Shown here: positions 1-8,548 of the stretch, one piece after another
Numbering within the stretch: the first letter of the stretch is position 1
Layout of the letters: each line of letters opens with the position of its first letter
Assembly (NCBI GenBank): GCA_003600225.1
Contig: QZFT01000040.1
Coordinates: 1-64,000, forward strand
Direction: 5' to 3'
Origin: Pseudonocardiaceae bacterium YIM PH 21723
GTDB lineage: Bacteria; Actinomycetota; Actinomycetes; Mycobacteriales; Pseudonocardiaceae
DNA length: 64,000 nucleotides
The notes under the pieces: model-generated
What the model was told of the DNA's origin: nothing
Database searches by the model: none
Seen by the model: only the letters and a program-made list of their open reading frames with translations
Translations under genes and position numbers: made by a program

Positions 1-36
1 GCCCTCGATCCGCGCACCGCGACGATCCTGCGCTGA
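1..36 (+). CDS. 3' end of an upstream gene (partial)
   Basis: Frame 1 stays open from the first base to a TGA at 34-36 and encodes ALDPRTATILR. It ends 8 bases before a strong palindrome, as a gene end would. Only 11 codons are visible, so the product cannot be identified and the reading is tentative. Confidence 0.3.
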   Translation, partial: ALDPRTATILR

Positions 37-44
37 CTACTGCT

Positions 45-97
45 CCGAAGTTGGCGATGTTCGGGCACGTTCTTTGCCCGAACATCGCCAACTTCGG
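45..97. repeat. palindromic repeat, GAAGTTGGCGATGTTCGGG family; likely bidirectional terminator
   Basis: The arms at 45-66 and 76-97 are perfect 22-base inverted copies around a 9-base loop. The element lies between converging gene ends, so it could terminate both. Close relatives occur at 27703, 60560, 20240, 51343 and, in frame, inside pxpC at 17676, so this is a dispersed family and not a one-off terminator. Confidence 0.85.
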
Positions 98-102
98 GAC
101 TG

Positions 103-903
103 TCAGGTCAGGTGGTATTCCAGCGAGCCGAGTAGCCGCTCCAGCTGACCGGTCAGCCGCCGGTTGTCCGCCGGGGTCATGGTGGTCCACAGCCTGCCGT
201 CCGGCGAGCTGGTCTCCTCCATGAGGTAGCGGCCGTCCTCGCCGTCGTGGAACGCCAGTACGTGGTCGGCGCGGAACTTCCGGCCGAGGTGGTCGCGGAC
301 CGTGGCGCCGAACTGGCCCCGGTCACCGACCGATTTGATCATCTCGCACAGCTGCTTGGCGTCCCCGCGATTGGCGCCCTTGTTCATCAGCGCCGCCTCG
401 AACTTCTCCAGCGAGGTGCCGACGTGCTCGGCGGCATCGCTGATCAGGTCGCTGGGAAGGGTGACCGATCGGCCGGCCCCCGCCTTCCGGACCGGCAGCA
501 TCGAGATCGCGGTGCGGGCCAGGCTGCCCGGGTAGGCGCCGTGGAAGTTGAGCCGGTCGTTCTCCAGCACCGCGTGCACGGCGTGGTCGCCCGCGGCGGC
601 GATCAACGCGCGCACGGTGCGGCCGCCGACGTACAGCCGGGCGTCGATGGACCGCTCGGCCTTGGCCAGCAGCAGCATGATGTTCGCCAGGTCCGGCCGC
701 AGGCCGTCGGCGTCGACCAGTTCCGCCGCCCGCAGCTCGTCCCAGGCGTCATTGATCACCCGGCGCCGCTCGTCCTCTTCGAACCCGCGCGGCTTCACGT
801 AGAGCACCGTGGGCATTTCCGGCAGGCCCAGGTGCTCCCAGAGCACCTGGTAGGCCGAGCCGGACAGTGAGATGAGTTCCTGTCCGGCCGTCGTCACGTG
901 CAT
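103..903 (-). CDS. EspG-family ESX (type VII) secretion-associated protein
   Basis: This 266-residue protein has the EspG pattern: an N-terminal strand segment, then a central alpha/beta region with segments such as RLYVGGRTVRALIAAAGD, and no signal peptide or membrane helix. EspG proteins are cytosolic chaperones that bind PE-PPE heterodimers and deliver them to the ESX machine. It is the last gene of a PE-like, lipoprotein, PPE-like, EspG cassette, 12 bases behind the PPE gene, so it probably serves that pair. The start is ATG at 903; a GTG at 897 with a nearby AGGG is an alternative. No ESX ATPase or membrane component lies in the window. Confidence 0.8.
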   Translation of the reverse strand: MHVTTAGQELISLSGSAYQVLWEHLGLPEMPTVLYVKPRGFEEDERRRVINDAWDELRAAELVDADGLRPDLANIMLLLAKAERSIDARLYVGGRTVRALIAAAGDHAVHAVLENDRLNFHGAYPGSLARTAISMLPVRKAGAGRSVTLPSDLISDAAEHVGTSLEKFEAALMNKGANRGDAKQLCEMIKSVGDRGQFGATVRDHLGRKFRADHVLAFHDGEDGRYLMEETSSPDGRLWTTMTPADNRRLTGQLERLLGSLEYHLT

Positions 904-915
904 CCCTGTCCCGTC

Positions 916-2166
916 CTACTCGCCGATGACGGCGGGCGGAACCATCCGGTCGTCGTCAAAGATGTCGCTGCCGTCGATCTCGTACTTGCGGTTGTGCTCG
1001 GCGTCGTCCTCGCCGTCGCCATGCCCATTGGCCCGCTGCATGATCGACTGTCCGGGCTGGCCCGCCTTACCGGCTGCGGCGCCACCGCGGCCACCGGCCG
1101 CACCAGCGCCACCCGCGGCGCCGCCACGAGCTCCGGCGGCACCTTCACCCGCCGCGCCGCCGAGACCGCCGACGCCACCGGCACCGCCACGCAGGGCACC
1201 ACCGGCTCCCGCGCCAGCGCGAGCCGCGGCCGAGCCGCCACCCGCCGAGCCGGCGCCACCGGCACCGGGACGGACGACTCCGGGCCGGGCACCGCCGGTC
1301 GAGCCACCACCGGTGATCGGGGCGGTACCGACGATCGGCGTTCCGCCGCCGTGTGGCGCCGGAGCCGGGGTGGGGTGCGGCTGCGGCTGGGCGACGGGCG
1401 GGGTCACGCCCACGCCCTGCTGGCCGATGTTCGTGTTGCCACCGTGGCCGGTCGGCGCCTGGCTGATCGGGCCGCCGGTGGAACCGGCGTTGTTGCTACC
1501 GCCGGTCGAGCCGCCGCCGGAGCCACCGGTCGTGTTCGGGGCGGTCCGGCTGCTGCTGCCGACGTTGCGCTGGCTGGTGCCGACGTAACCGGGCGGCGGG
1601 GTCACGGCCACCGCGACCTGCGGCGGAGCCTGGTAGTCGCCGATGTTGCGCACGTTGTTGCCCGAGGTGGTCGCGTAGGTGGACATCACCTGCGCGGCCT
1701 TGATGTGCGCCTCGTTCGACTTCTCTTCCTGCTCCTGGTGGTCGGTCTTGATACCGAAGAAGTTCTTCACGCCCTTGGAGAAGCCGTTGTCCTCGGGAGA
1801 GGTCACCTCGACCGGGGCGGGCATGTCGGACTTCGCCTTGGAGTAGGTGTCCACCTGGTGCTGCGCCGACTTCTGGTTCGTCGTCGAGTCGTTGTGCGCG
1901 GCATCCGACCACTTGGCCAGCGCGCCGATGGCGGCGTTGGCCTCGTCGGCGGCGGAGCCCTCCCAGGCGATACCCATGTTCTTCAGACCCGTGGTCAGGT
2001 CGTTGTGGGTGTCGGTGAAGGTCTGGGCGATGCCCTTGTACAGGTCGACGACCTGGTTGCCCGCCGCGACGCCGCCACCGTTGTTGATGTCGTCGTGCAG
2101 CTGCTTGTGCGGCACCGCCATCCAGTTCTGGCAGGTGTACAGCGAGTTCGCGCTTGGTTCAGCCAT
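916..2166 (-). CDS. PPE-like type VII secretion substrate with Gly/Ala/Pro-rich tail
   Basis: Residues 1 to about 180 form a helical PPE/WXG100-like region containing the turn WEGSAADEA near residue 68. From about residue 185 to 395 the chain is low-complexity Gly, Ala, Pro, Thr and Ser, and it ends in an acidic tail (DGSDIFDDDRMVPPAVIGE). This architecture is usual for Pseudonocardiaceae PPE proteins exported by ESX systems. The ATG is preceded by AAGGGG. The gene lies 4 bases downstream of the DUF3558 lipoprotein gene and 12 bases upstream of espG, so it is operonic. The low-complexity tail may be an extracellular stalk, but its function is unknown. Confidence 0.75.
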   Translation of the reverse strand: MAEPSANSLYTCQNWMAVPHKQLHDDINNGGGVAAGNQVVDLYKGIAQTFTDTHNDLTTGLKNMGIAWEGSAADEANAAIGALAKWSDAAHNDSTTNQKSAQHQVDTYSKAKSDMPAPVEVTSPEDNGFSKGVKNFFGIKTDHQEQEEKSNEAHIKAAQVMSTYATTSGNNVRNIGDYQAPPQVAVAVTPPPGYVGTSQRNVGSSSRTAPNTTGGSGGGSTGGSNNAGSTGGPISQAPTGHGGNTNIGQQGVGVTPPVAQPQPHPTPAPAPHGGGTPIVGTAPITGGGSTGGARPGVVRPGAGGAGSAGGGSAAARAGAGAGGALRGGAGGVGGLGGAAGEGAAGARGGAAGGAGAAGGRGGAAAGKAGQPGQSIMQRANGHGDGEDDAEHNRKYEIDGSDIFDDDRMVPPAVIGE

Positions 2167-2170
2167 GTCA

Positions 2171-2767
2171 TTACCCCTTAGCCGACAGGGAGTTCAACGC
2201 CGCTTCCGCGGTCTGCTTGGCGAGCGTGCAAAGCTGCTCGTGTGAGGTCCTGGGCGGATTGCTCGTGTCCGCAGCCTGCCCGATCAACGCGTGGCCTTCG
2301 GCGACATCCAGGCCGACGATGCAGGTGTCACCCGAAGAGTCAGGCTGCTTCTGGCCGGCCTGATATCCGTGAAAACCGGCAACGTCGATCGCCGCGCTGC
2401 TGGAGTCGGCACCGACATTGCCCGGAGCCAAGGTCGACACGCCCTTGGACGAGATACCGACGACAGCTCCCGGCCCACGGACATCACCGTTGAGGAAGGT
2501 GCACGAAGGTCCAGAGATCGTGACGTCCTTGTCCTGCGCCTGCGGCGGACGGGTCAGACCGTGCTGCGCGAGAAAGTCCTGAGTCAGCAGCTCGCATGGC
2601 TTCGCGGATGCGGCGCTCTTGAGTTCCTTCGGCCGCTGCGGCAGCGAGGAGGTGCTGGACGTGGGCGCCGCACTGCTGGAGGTCGGTGTCGAACCGCCTC
2701 CATTGCAGCCGACAGCCAGCAGACCGACCGCGAGCATCGGCACGACCAGGGAAAGACGCTTACGCAA
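2171..2767 (-). CDS. DUF3558-family lipoprotein
   Basis: The predicted 198-residue protein starts MRKRLSLVVPM and has a lipobox LAVGC with the lipidated Cys at residue 21. A Ser/Thr/Pro linker follows, then a DUF3558-like domain with conserved cysteines (AKPCELLT, GPSCTF, DTCIVGL). I chose the TTG at 2767 because AAGGG lies 8 bases upstream and the gene then overlaps the PE-like gene by only 8 bases; a GTG at 2776 is the alternative. DUF3558 lipoproteins are common near ESX substrates in this family, and their role is unknown. Confidence 0.75.
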   Translation of the reverse strand: MRKRLSLVVPMLAVGLLAVGCNGGGSTPTSSSAAPTSSTSSLPQRPKELKSAASAKPCELLTQDFLAQHGLTRPPQAQDKDVTISGPSCTFLNGDVRGPGAVVGISSKGVSTLAPGNVGADSSSAAIDVAGFHGYQAGQKQPDSSGDTCIVGLDVAEGHALIGQAADTSNPPRTSHEQLCTLAKQTAEAALNSLSAKG

Positions 2768-3089
2768 CAGAACCACCCTTGAACTGCCCGGCACTGGCCT
2801 GATCGGAGATGTTGTACTGCCGAGCGGCGTTTTCGAGCTGCTCAACGATGCTCTTGAGTTGATCGAGGTAGCCGTCCATGGCCCCGAAGACCGAACCGTC
2901 GCCCGACGTCACCTTGTAGCTGGTGACCGCAGCCACGTCGCCGCTCACCTGGTCGCGAGCCATGGGCATCACGCGGTTACGTTTGGCGTTGAAGGCTGCG
3001 GTTTCGACCTTGTCCAAGGCCTGACGGAACATGGTCAGGGCAGCGGGCAGTTGCTCCGCGCTGAAACGCAGCATCGGGGCGGGCGACAT
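2760..3089 (-). CDS. PE-like small helical type VII secretion protein
   Basis: This 109-residue, all-helical protein has the length and pattern of an actinobacterial PE domain (MSPAPMLRFSAEQL, then ARDQVSGDVAAV). It has no signal peptide and no clear WxG turn. The ATG at 3089 has AAGGGGG just upstream and is preferred to a TTG 15 bases earlier. It is the first gene of the cassette and is probably the heterodimer partner of the PPE-like protein at 916-2166. The PE assignment rests on pattern and context. Confidence 0.65.
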   Translation of the reverse strand: MSPAPMLRFSAEQLPAALTMFRQALDKVETAAFNAKRNRVMPMARDQVSGDVAAVTSYKVTSGDGSVFGAMDGYLDQLKSIVEQLENAARQYNISDQASAGQFKGGSVA

Positions 3090-3348
3090 GGTTCCCCCTT
3101 GCAAATCGGCTAGGCGGTCTCAGCCTATTGAGACGTCCTCAACCTGTGGGACGGTTCCGGCATTCTCCCATGACGCACTGTGATGGGTGCCACAAACCGC
3201 GCAACGTGTTCTGGGGACAGCTTAGTACCCCGCACCGACATCACAACCCGGCAACACCGCAGATCAACCCACCTGGAGCGCCCGAAATGCGCACATTTCG
3301 GACAGGGCCCCATACCAGGAAGCGGTTACCAGGCCAAACAAAGCAAAG
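3090..3348. other. intergenic: promoter side of the PE/PPE cassette
   Basis: No convincing gene is present. The region must hold the promoter of the leftward PE/PPE cassette and the 3' end of the pst operon. A perfect 8-base-arm palindrome (CCGAAATG-CGCA-CATTTCGG) sits at 3282-3301. Confidence 0.5.
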
Positions 3349-3384
3349 GACGCTTCCGGGGGATCAAGTCCCCTGGAAGCGTCC
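3349..3384. terminator. hairpin terminator downstream of pstB
   Basis: GGACGCTTCC followed by a G run pairs with CCCCTGGAAGCGTCC across a short loop, giving a roughly 15-base-pair stem 21 bases after the pstB stop on the minus strand. Confidence 0.7.
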
Positions 3385-3405
3385 TCACTCGAAGGAGTTT
3401 CGGGA

Positions 3406-4182
3406 TCAGCCGAAACGTCCCGAGATGTAATCCTCGGTCGCCTTCTCGCTGGGGTTGGAGAAGATCAGCTCGGTGTCGTCGATCTCGATGAGGCGTCCGG
3501 GCTGACCGACACCGTTCAGGTTGAAGAACGCGGTCTGGTCACTCACCCGAGCGGCCTGCTGCATGTTGTGCGTGACGATCACGATGGTGAAGTCCTGCTT
3601 CAGCTCCGCGATCAGGTCCTCGATCGCCAGGGTGGAGATCGGGTCCAGCGCCGAGCAGGGCTCGTCCATCAGCAGCACGTCGGGCTGCACGGCGATCGCC
3701 CGCGCGATGCACAGACGCTGCTGCTGACCACCGGACAGGCCACCACCGGGCTTGTCCAGCCGGTCCTTGACCTCGGCCCACAGGTTGGCGCCACGCAGCG
3801 CCCGCTCGCAGACCTCGTCCAGCTGCCGCTTGTTCTTCACACCGGCCAGCTTCAGGCCGGCGACCACGTTGTCCCGGATGGACATGGTCGGGAACGGGTT
3901 CGGGCGCTGGAACACCATGCCGATGGTCTTGCGTACCTCCACCGGGTCCACACCCGCGGCGTAGATGTCCTCGCCGTCGAGGAGCACCTTGCCCTCGACT
4001 CGGGCGCCGGGGGTCACCTCGTGCATGCGGTTCAGCGACCGCAGCACGGTGGACTTGCCACAACCGGACGGGCCGATGAAGGCGGTCACGCTGCGCGGCG
4101 GCACCGCGAGCGAGACGTTGTTCACCGCGTGGAACTTGCCGTAGAAGATGTTCAGGTCTTTGACGTCAATGCGCTTGGCCAT
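3406..4182 (-). CDS. pstB: phosphate ABC transporter ATP-binding protein PstB
   Basis: This 258-residue ATPase energises high-affinity phosphate import at the inner face of the membrane. Visible motifs are Walker [10 protein letters not shown] (residues 37-45), the Q-loop, signature LSGGQQQR (149-156) and Walker B VLLMDEP (169-175). Length and motifs are typical of PstB. It is the last gene of pstS-pstC-pstA-pstB, 13 bases after pstA. No phoU follows in this window. Confidence 0.97.
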   Translation of the reverse strand: MAKRIDVKDLNIFYGKFHAVNNVSLAVPPRSVTAFIGPSGCGKSTVLRSLNRMHEVTPGARVEGKVLLDGEDIYAAGVDPVEVRKTIGMVFQRPNPFPTMSIRDNVVAGLKLAGVKNKRQLDEVCERALRGANLWAEVKDRLDKPGGGLSGGQQQRLCIARAIAVQPDVLLMDEPCSALDPISTLAIEDLIAELKQDFTIVIVTHNMQQAARVSDQTAFFNLNGVGQPGRLIEIDDTELIFSNPSEKATEDYISGRFG

Positions 4183-4195
4183 GGTTGGTCTCCGC

Positions 4196-5110
4196 TTACT
4201 TGGTCTTGATGGCCGACAGCCGGGAAACCAACGTGGCCCCGAAGTTGAACAGCATGATGATGATCACCAGGGTCAGTGCCGCACCCCAGACGCGGTATTC
4301 ACCGGCGGCCTCCGCGTTGCCCATCTGCTCGTTGATGAACAGCGGCAGCGTGCCCATGTTCCCGGAGAACGGGTTGAACCGGTTGTAGTCCGCGTAGGCA
4401 CCGACGATCAGCGCCGGAGCGGTCTCACCCATGACCCGGGCGAGACCCAGCATGATGCCGGTGATGATGCCGGACAGCGCGGTCGGGATGACGATCTTGA
4501 CGATGGTCTTCCACTTCGGCACGCCCAGCGCGTAGGAGGCCTCGCGCAACTCGTTCGGCACGATCTTCAGCATTTCCTCGGTGGTCCTGATGACCACCGG
4601 GACCATCAGCAGCACGAGGGCCAGCGCCACGGCGAACGACGAGCGGTCGTTGCCCATGGTGACGATCCACACCGCGAAGACGAACAGGCCGGCCACGATC
4701 GACGGCACACCGGTGAGGATGTCCACCATGAACGTGGTGACCTTGGCGAACTTCGTGCCGGGGCCGTACTCCACCAGGTAGACCGCGACCATCACGCCGA
4801 TCGGCACGGCGAACACCGAACAGATGAGTCCCTGGATGACCGTGCCGTAGATCGCGTGATAGGCACCGCCGCCGAACGAGGACGCCCGGATGCCCTTCTG
4901 CGAGTTGTTCCACCAGGCGGCCGAGGTGACCGCGTCGATACCGTTGCTGAGCACCGAGTACAGCACCCAGACCAGCGGGATGACCGCGATCAGGAAGGAC
5001 AGGCCGACCAGCGTGGTGGCGACCAGGTTCTTGGTCTTGCGGCCGGTGCTGATGCCCTGGAACGCGGGCGGGCTGGCCAGGCGATTGATGTCCGATCGCA
5101 TGGTGGTCAC
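4196..5110 (-). CDS. pstA: phosphate ABC transporter permease PstA
   Basis: This 304-residue permease has about six membrane helices and the conserved inner-membrane loop ([25 protein letters not shown], here [11 protein letters not shown]) that contacts PstB. With PstC it forms the phosphate channel. The GTG start overlaps the pstC stop in a GTGA, so the two are translationally coupled. A short cytosolic N-terminus precedes the first helix at about residue 30. Confidence 0.96.
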   Translation of the reverse strand: MTTMRSDINRLASPPAFQGISTGRKTKNLVATTLVGLSFLIAVIPLVWVLYSVLSNGIDAVTSAAWWNNSQKGIRASSFGGGAYHAIYGTVIQGLICSVFAVPIGVMVAVYLVEYGPGTKFAKVTTFMVDILTGVPSIVAGLFVFAVWIVTMGNDRSSFAVALALVLLMVPVVIRTTEEMLKIVPNELREASYALGVPKWKTIVKIVIPTALSGIITGIMLGLARVMGETAPALIVGAYADYNRFNPFSGNMGTLPLFINEQMGNAEAAGEYRVWGAALTLVIIIMLFNFGATLVSRLSAIKTK

Positions 5111-6180
5111 GCGTACTCCTTCTTACCGGCGACCACGTACCGGGCCAGCGCGTTGATCACGAAGGTCAGGATGAACAGCACAAGGCCTGCGGCGATGTAC
5201 GCGCCGGTGGTCAGCGGTCCGCTGAACTCACCGGAACCGGAGCCGATCCGCGAGGCGAGGGTCGCGCCACCGTCGAACAGGCTGTACTTGGGCCCGGCCG
5301 CCGTCGCGGACAGGATCAGCATCAACGCGATGGTCTCACCGAGCGCCCGGCCGAGGCCGAGCATGGAGGCGCTGACGTAACCGGCCTTGCCGAAGGGCAG
5401 CACGGTGGTCCGGATGACCTCCCACTTGGTGGCGCCCAGCGCGAGCGCGCCCTCGATCTGGGTGGTCGGCGTCCGGTCGAACACCTCGCGGCTGACCGCG
5501 GTGATGATCGGCAGGATCATGATCGCCAGCACGATGCCCGCGGTGAACACGGTGCCACCGCCCGTGACGGAGACATTGCCCGTGGAGAACAGCGGGAACC
5601 AGCCGAGGTTGGTGTTCAGCCACTCCGCGACGCCCTTGATCTGCGGCGCGAGGACCCGGATGCCCCAGAGACCGAACACGATGGACGGCACGGCCGCCAG
5701 CAGGTCGACGATGTAGGCGAAGGGCCGGGAGAAGCGCTTGGGCGCGTAGTGGGTGAGGAACAACGCGATGCCCAGGGCCACCGGCATGGCGAGTACCAGG
5801 GCGAACAGCGAGCTGGCCACGGTCACCCAGAGCAGGTCCAGGATGCCGAAGTTCAGGTTCTTCGGGTCTTGCGCGCTCCAGCCACCGCTGAACAGGAAGC
5901 TGGACTTGTTGGCCGCCAGCGAGGGGATCGCCTGCAGCACCAGGAACAGTGCGACGGCGGCGATCAGGGCGACGATGAATACACCGGAACCGACCGCGAT
6001 GCCGCGGAAGATCTGGTCCCCAGGACGTCGCACGGTCGCACCGGACTGGCCGGTGGGCGGCGCGGGGCGGTGGTGGGCTGCCGGTGAGATGGGATCCTCC
6101 TGCGGGTGTCGGGCGTGGGCAGGTCGTCCTCCAGCGCCCTCTGGTCGCGGGAAGCGATCCGTTAACTGGGAGTCGCTCAT
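5107..6180 (-). CDS. pstC: phosphate ABC transporter permease PstC
   Basis: This 357-residue permease partners PstA. The ABC-contact loop is recognisable ([18 protein letters not shown]). It begins with about 55 polar, Pro- and Arg-rich residues before the first membrane helix, a cytosolic extension common in actinobacterial PstC. It follows pstS by 91 bases and overlaps pstA by 4 bases. Confidence 0.96.
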   Translation of the reverse strand: MSDSQLTDRFPRPEGAGGRPAHARHPQEDPISPAAHHRPAPPTGQSGATVRRPGDQIFRGIAVGSGVFIVALIAAVALFLVLQAIPSLAANKSSFLFSGGWSAQDPKNLNFGILDLLWVTVASSLFALVLAMPVALGIALFLTHYAPKRFSRPFAYIVDLLAAVPSIVFGLWGIRVLAPQIKGVAEWLNTNLGWFPLFSTGNVSVTGGGTVFTAGIVLAIMILPIITAVSREVFDRTPTTQIEGALALGATKWEVIRTTVLPFGKAGYVSASMLGLGRALGETIALMLILSATAAGPKYSLFDGGATLASRIGSGSGEFSGPLTTGAYIAAGLVLFILTFVINALARYVVAGKKEYA

Positions 6181-6271
6181 GGCACTCTCGTCTCAGTCTC
6201 TCAGTTCTTGTGCCGATCCACAGGTGCGTGCCGTACCGGATCCGGCACGGCACGCACCCGGGGAGCGATGC

Positions 6272-7381
6272 TTACGCGATCGCCTTGATGGCTTCGTTCA
6301 CCTTGGTGCGGAACTCGTTCGGGAGCGGCACGTAGCCGACCTTGGCGAGCTGGTCCTGGCCGGCGCCCGCGGCGACGGTCAGGAAGGCCTTGACGGCCTT
6401 GGCGGTCTCGGCCGGGTAGCCCTTGGAGCAGACGATCTCGTAGGTCACCAGCACCAGCGGGTAGGCGTCCTTGGCCTTGCTGGAGTAGATCGACTTCAGG
6501 TCGACGATCAGGTCGTTGCCCTGACCGCTGATCTTGGCCTGCGAGATGGCCGCACCGGCGGTGGCGTTGGTCAGCTCGACCGCACCGGCGCCGTTGTCGA
6601 TCTTGGCCTTGCTCAGCTTGGCGGAGTCCGCGAAGGAGGCCTCCACGTAGGTGATCGAGCCCTCGGTCGCCTTCACCGCGTTGGCCACACCCTGGGACTT
6701 GTCCTTGCCCTCACCGACCTTGCCGGCGAAGTCCTTCGTGGTGGCCTGGGTCCAGGTGGTCGGAGCCGCGGTGGCCAGGTACTTCTGGAAGTTCTCCGTC
6801 GTGCCGGACGGGTCGGACCGGTAGTAGACGATGATGTCCTTGTCCGGCAGCGAGGCGCTGGGGTTCAGCTTCTTGATGGCCTCGTCGTTCCACTTCTTGA
6901 TGCCACCGTTGAAGACCTTGGCGATGGTCTCGGCGTTCAGGGTGATCGACGGGGAGCTCGCGCCCAGGTTGTAGGCGACGGCGACCGGACCGAAGACCAG
7001 CGGCAGGTGCCACGGGGCGTTGCCCTCACAGCGCGAGGTGGCCTTGGTGACCTCTTCGCCGGACTTCAGCGCGGAGTCGGAACCGGCGAAGTCGACCAGG
7101 CCACCGTTGAAGTTGGTGACACCCTTGCCGGAACCACTCGGCTGGTAGGCCAGGTTCTGGCCGGGGCACTGGTTGCCGTACTCGAGCTTGAACTCGCCGA
7201 TGGCGTTGGTCTGAGCCGACGAACCCTCGCCGGTCAGGTCCTTCTTGCCGCCGCACTCGGGCTTGATCGTCTGCTGGCCCGCCGCGCCGGGGTCAGCGTT
7301 GTTGTCGCTGCCACAAGCCGACAGCAGCAGTGCGCCCGCCGTGACGAGAGCGAGCGCGACACCGTACCGCTTGGTGTTCAC
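6272..7381 (-). CDS. pstS: phosphate-binding lipoprotein PstS
   Basis: This 369-residue protein starts with a lipoprotein signal (lipobox LLSAC, Cys23). It then has a PstS-type periplasmic-binding fold with phosphate-contacting segments GEGSSAQTNA, AGSDSAL and SDPSGTTENF. It is tethered outside the membrane and hands phosphate to PstCA. It is the first gene of the operon, and the PHO-box-like repeat about 100 bases upstream suggests induction under phosphate limitation. Confidence 0.96.
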   Translation of the reverse strand: MNTKRYGVALALVTAGALLLSACGSDNNADPGAAGQQTIKPECGGKKDLTGEGSSAQTNAIGEFKLEYGNQCPGQNLAYQPSGSGKGVTNFNGGLVDFAGSDSALKSGEEVTKATSRCEGNAPWHLPLVFGPVAVAYNLGASSPSITLNAETIAKVFNGGIKKWNDEAIKKLNPSASLPDKDIIVYYRSDPSGTTENFQKYLATAAPTTWTQATTKDFAGKVGEGKDKSQGVANAVKATEGSITYVEASFADSAKLSKAKIDNGAGAVELTNATAGAAISQAKISGQGNDLIVDLKSIYSSKAKDAYPLVLVTYEIVCSKGYPAETAKAVKAFLTVAAGAGQDQLAKVGYVPLPNEFRTKVNEAIKAIA

Positions 7382-7455
7382 CAGGTTCCTCCATTGACCG
7401 AAGTTCTCGGTTTTGAGCGGCGCCGCTCGCCGCGCAATTGGGACGCTAGGGATCG

Positions 7456-7497
7456 ACTATGGACTTATGACCCATTTCGAGTGAACTGAAAGTGAAC
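7456..7497 (-). promoter_or_regulatory. PHO-box-like direct repeat and promoter of pstS
   Basis: On the minus strand GTTCAC occurs at 7497-7492 and again at 7486-7481. The units are exactly 11 bases apart, as in PhoP direct-repeat boxes of Streptomyces. A possible -10 element (CATAGT, 7461-7456) follows about 20 bases on. The regulator itself is not in this window. Confidence 0.65.
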
Positions 7498-7777
7498 AAG
7501 CCCTGTGCGCTGATCGCTCGTGCCACCAAATGGATGAATAGACACTTCGCTGTGACCTGCGTGTTTGCGTTCCGTGACCGGAAAACCGCCACTCAGTCGA
7601 CACAGGCGGCCACCTTGGGTGGTCCAATTGGGCTAACGGTTAGGTTGCGTATCGGTGAACAGCGATAATTCAGTAACGCTGTGAACACAGGGGGCCGTTC
7701 GGCCGTCAGTGATCATGCTCATTCCGACTCCTGATGGCCCTTGCATTTACGCCCAATGGACGGCTATCACAGCTCTT

Positions 7778-7860
7778 ACAGTGTGTACTGGACATCGGAA
7801 CTCGCGCGCGTGAATCCCAGCTTCTGATACACGTGCACCGCGGCGACCTTGGTCCAGCGG
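7778..7860 (-). pseudogene. duplicated remnant of the mshD 3' end
   Basis: Bases 7778-7844 match the last 67 bases of mshD (8551-8617) with one mismatch, including the codons for AAVHVYQKLGF and RASSDVQYTL. Upstream of the match on the minus strand the frame reads RWTKV, which resembles the internal mshD segment HWTKI near 8770. The copy therefore looks like mshD with an internal deletion. The same open frame continues to 8045 but is not otherwise mshD-like. The two copies lie 773 bases apart in direct orientation and enclose a small secreted-protein gene. Confidence 0.75.
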
Positions 7861-8141
7861 AGGACCCTGATGCCCGCCCCAAGACGGCCACCTCCTGCGG
7901 ACCGGCCCGGCTCCGACCGGGCAGCGGCCCTGGCGCTCAGGTCGGCGGGCCTGCTGGCCGGGGCCGCTTCACCAGGATCAGGGGGCACCCCTGCATCCCT
8001 ACGGACCCTGAAGGTGCCCCTCAGGGCCTGTCCATTATCAGACAAAATGCATGAGCCGACGGAATTTTTGGCATCTTTTCATCCTGCGCCTGATACCATT
8101 CGGGCCAGATTTAATCTGGAATGATACTGGGGGTTGGTTGA

Positions 8142-8492
8142 ATGAAATTTCGCCGTTTCGTCTGCTCCTTGACACTCACCACTGCCGCCCTCACCGTGGG
8201 CGGCGTCGAATCGACGCAGGCCTCGGCATCACCGAGCATGTTGTCGGCGCCATGCACCACTGATAACACTGAAATCTGGTTCGAGAATGTACGCACAGGC
8301 TGGGCTATCACTGTGTGCGCAAGGCCGGCCGGAACCAACTACAACCAATTCCGCGTACGCGTGAAATGCCTCAGCGAAAACGACAACCTTTACTATGTCT
8401 ACGGTGATTGGACAAACTGGGGTGGCACCTCATTCAAGCAGTGTTCCTCCCATAGCCGCGCCGACGCATTCTTAGCTGAGTACAAGAGCTAA
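8142..8492 (+). CDS. small secreted four-cysteine protein (paralogue 1 of 3)
   Basis: The 116-residue product has a Sec signal peptide (about residues 1-32, ending ASA) and a mature domain of about 84 residues. The pattern is C...IWF.N...G.A..VCARPAGTNYN..RVRVKC...YGDWT...C...EYK. It is clearly paralogous to the products at 9608-9979 and 10101-10454; all three keep four cysteines and the RP.GT.(Y/F)N.(F/H)R(V/I)R core. Base composition is less G+C-rich than the neighbours. The gene sits between the two mshD 3' copies, which suggests it arrived with the duplication. I do not recognise the family. Confidence 0.8.
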   Translation: MKFRRFVCSLTLTTAALTVGGVESTQASASPSMLSAPCTTDNTEIWFENVRTGWAITVCARPAGTNYNQFRVRVKCLSENDNLYYVYGDWTNWGGTSFKQCSSHSRADAFLAEYKS

Positions 8493-8548
8493 AAGCATCC
8501 TCTGGTGGCCGCATTGAAACTTCGATGCGTCCACCTTTTGGCCATAGT

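Noticed and set aside
3125..3491. Short frames across the pst/PE intergenic region
   Set aside because: They read through hairpins and into pstB antisense. No start signals.
7776..8045. Leftward 89-residue frame as a real acetyltransferase gene
   Set aside because: Only its last 22 codons and a short internal stretch match MshD. The rest is not protein-like, so it was called a remnant.
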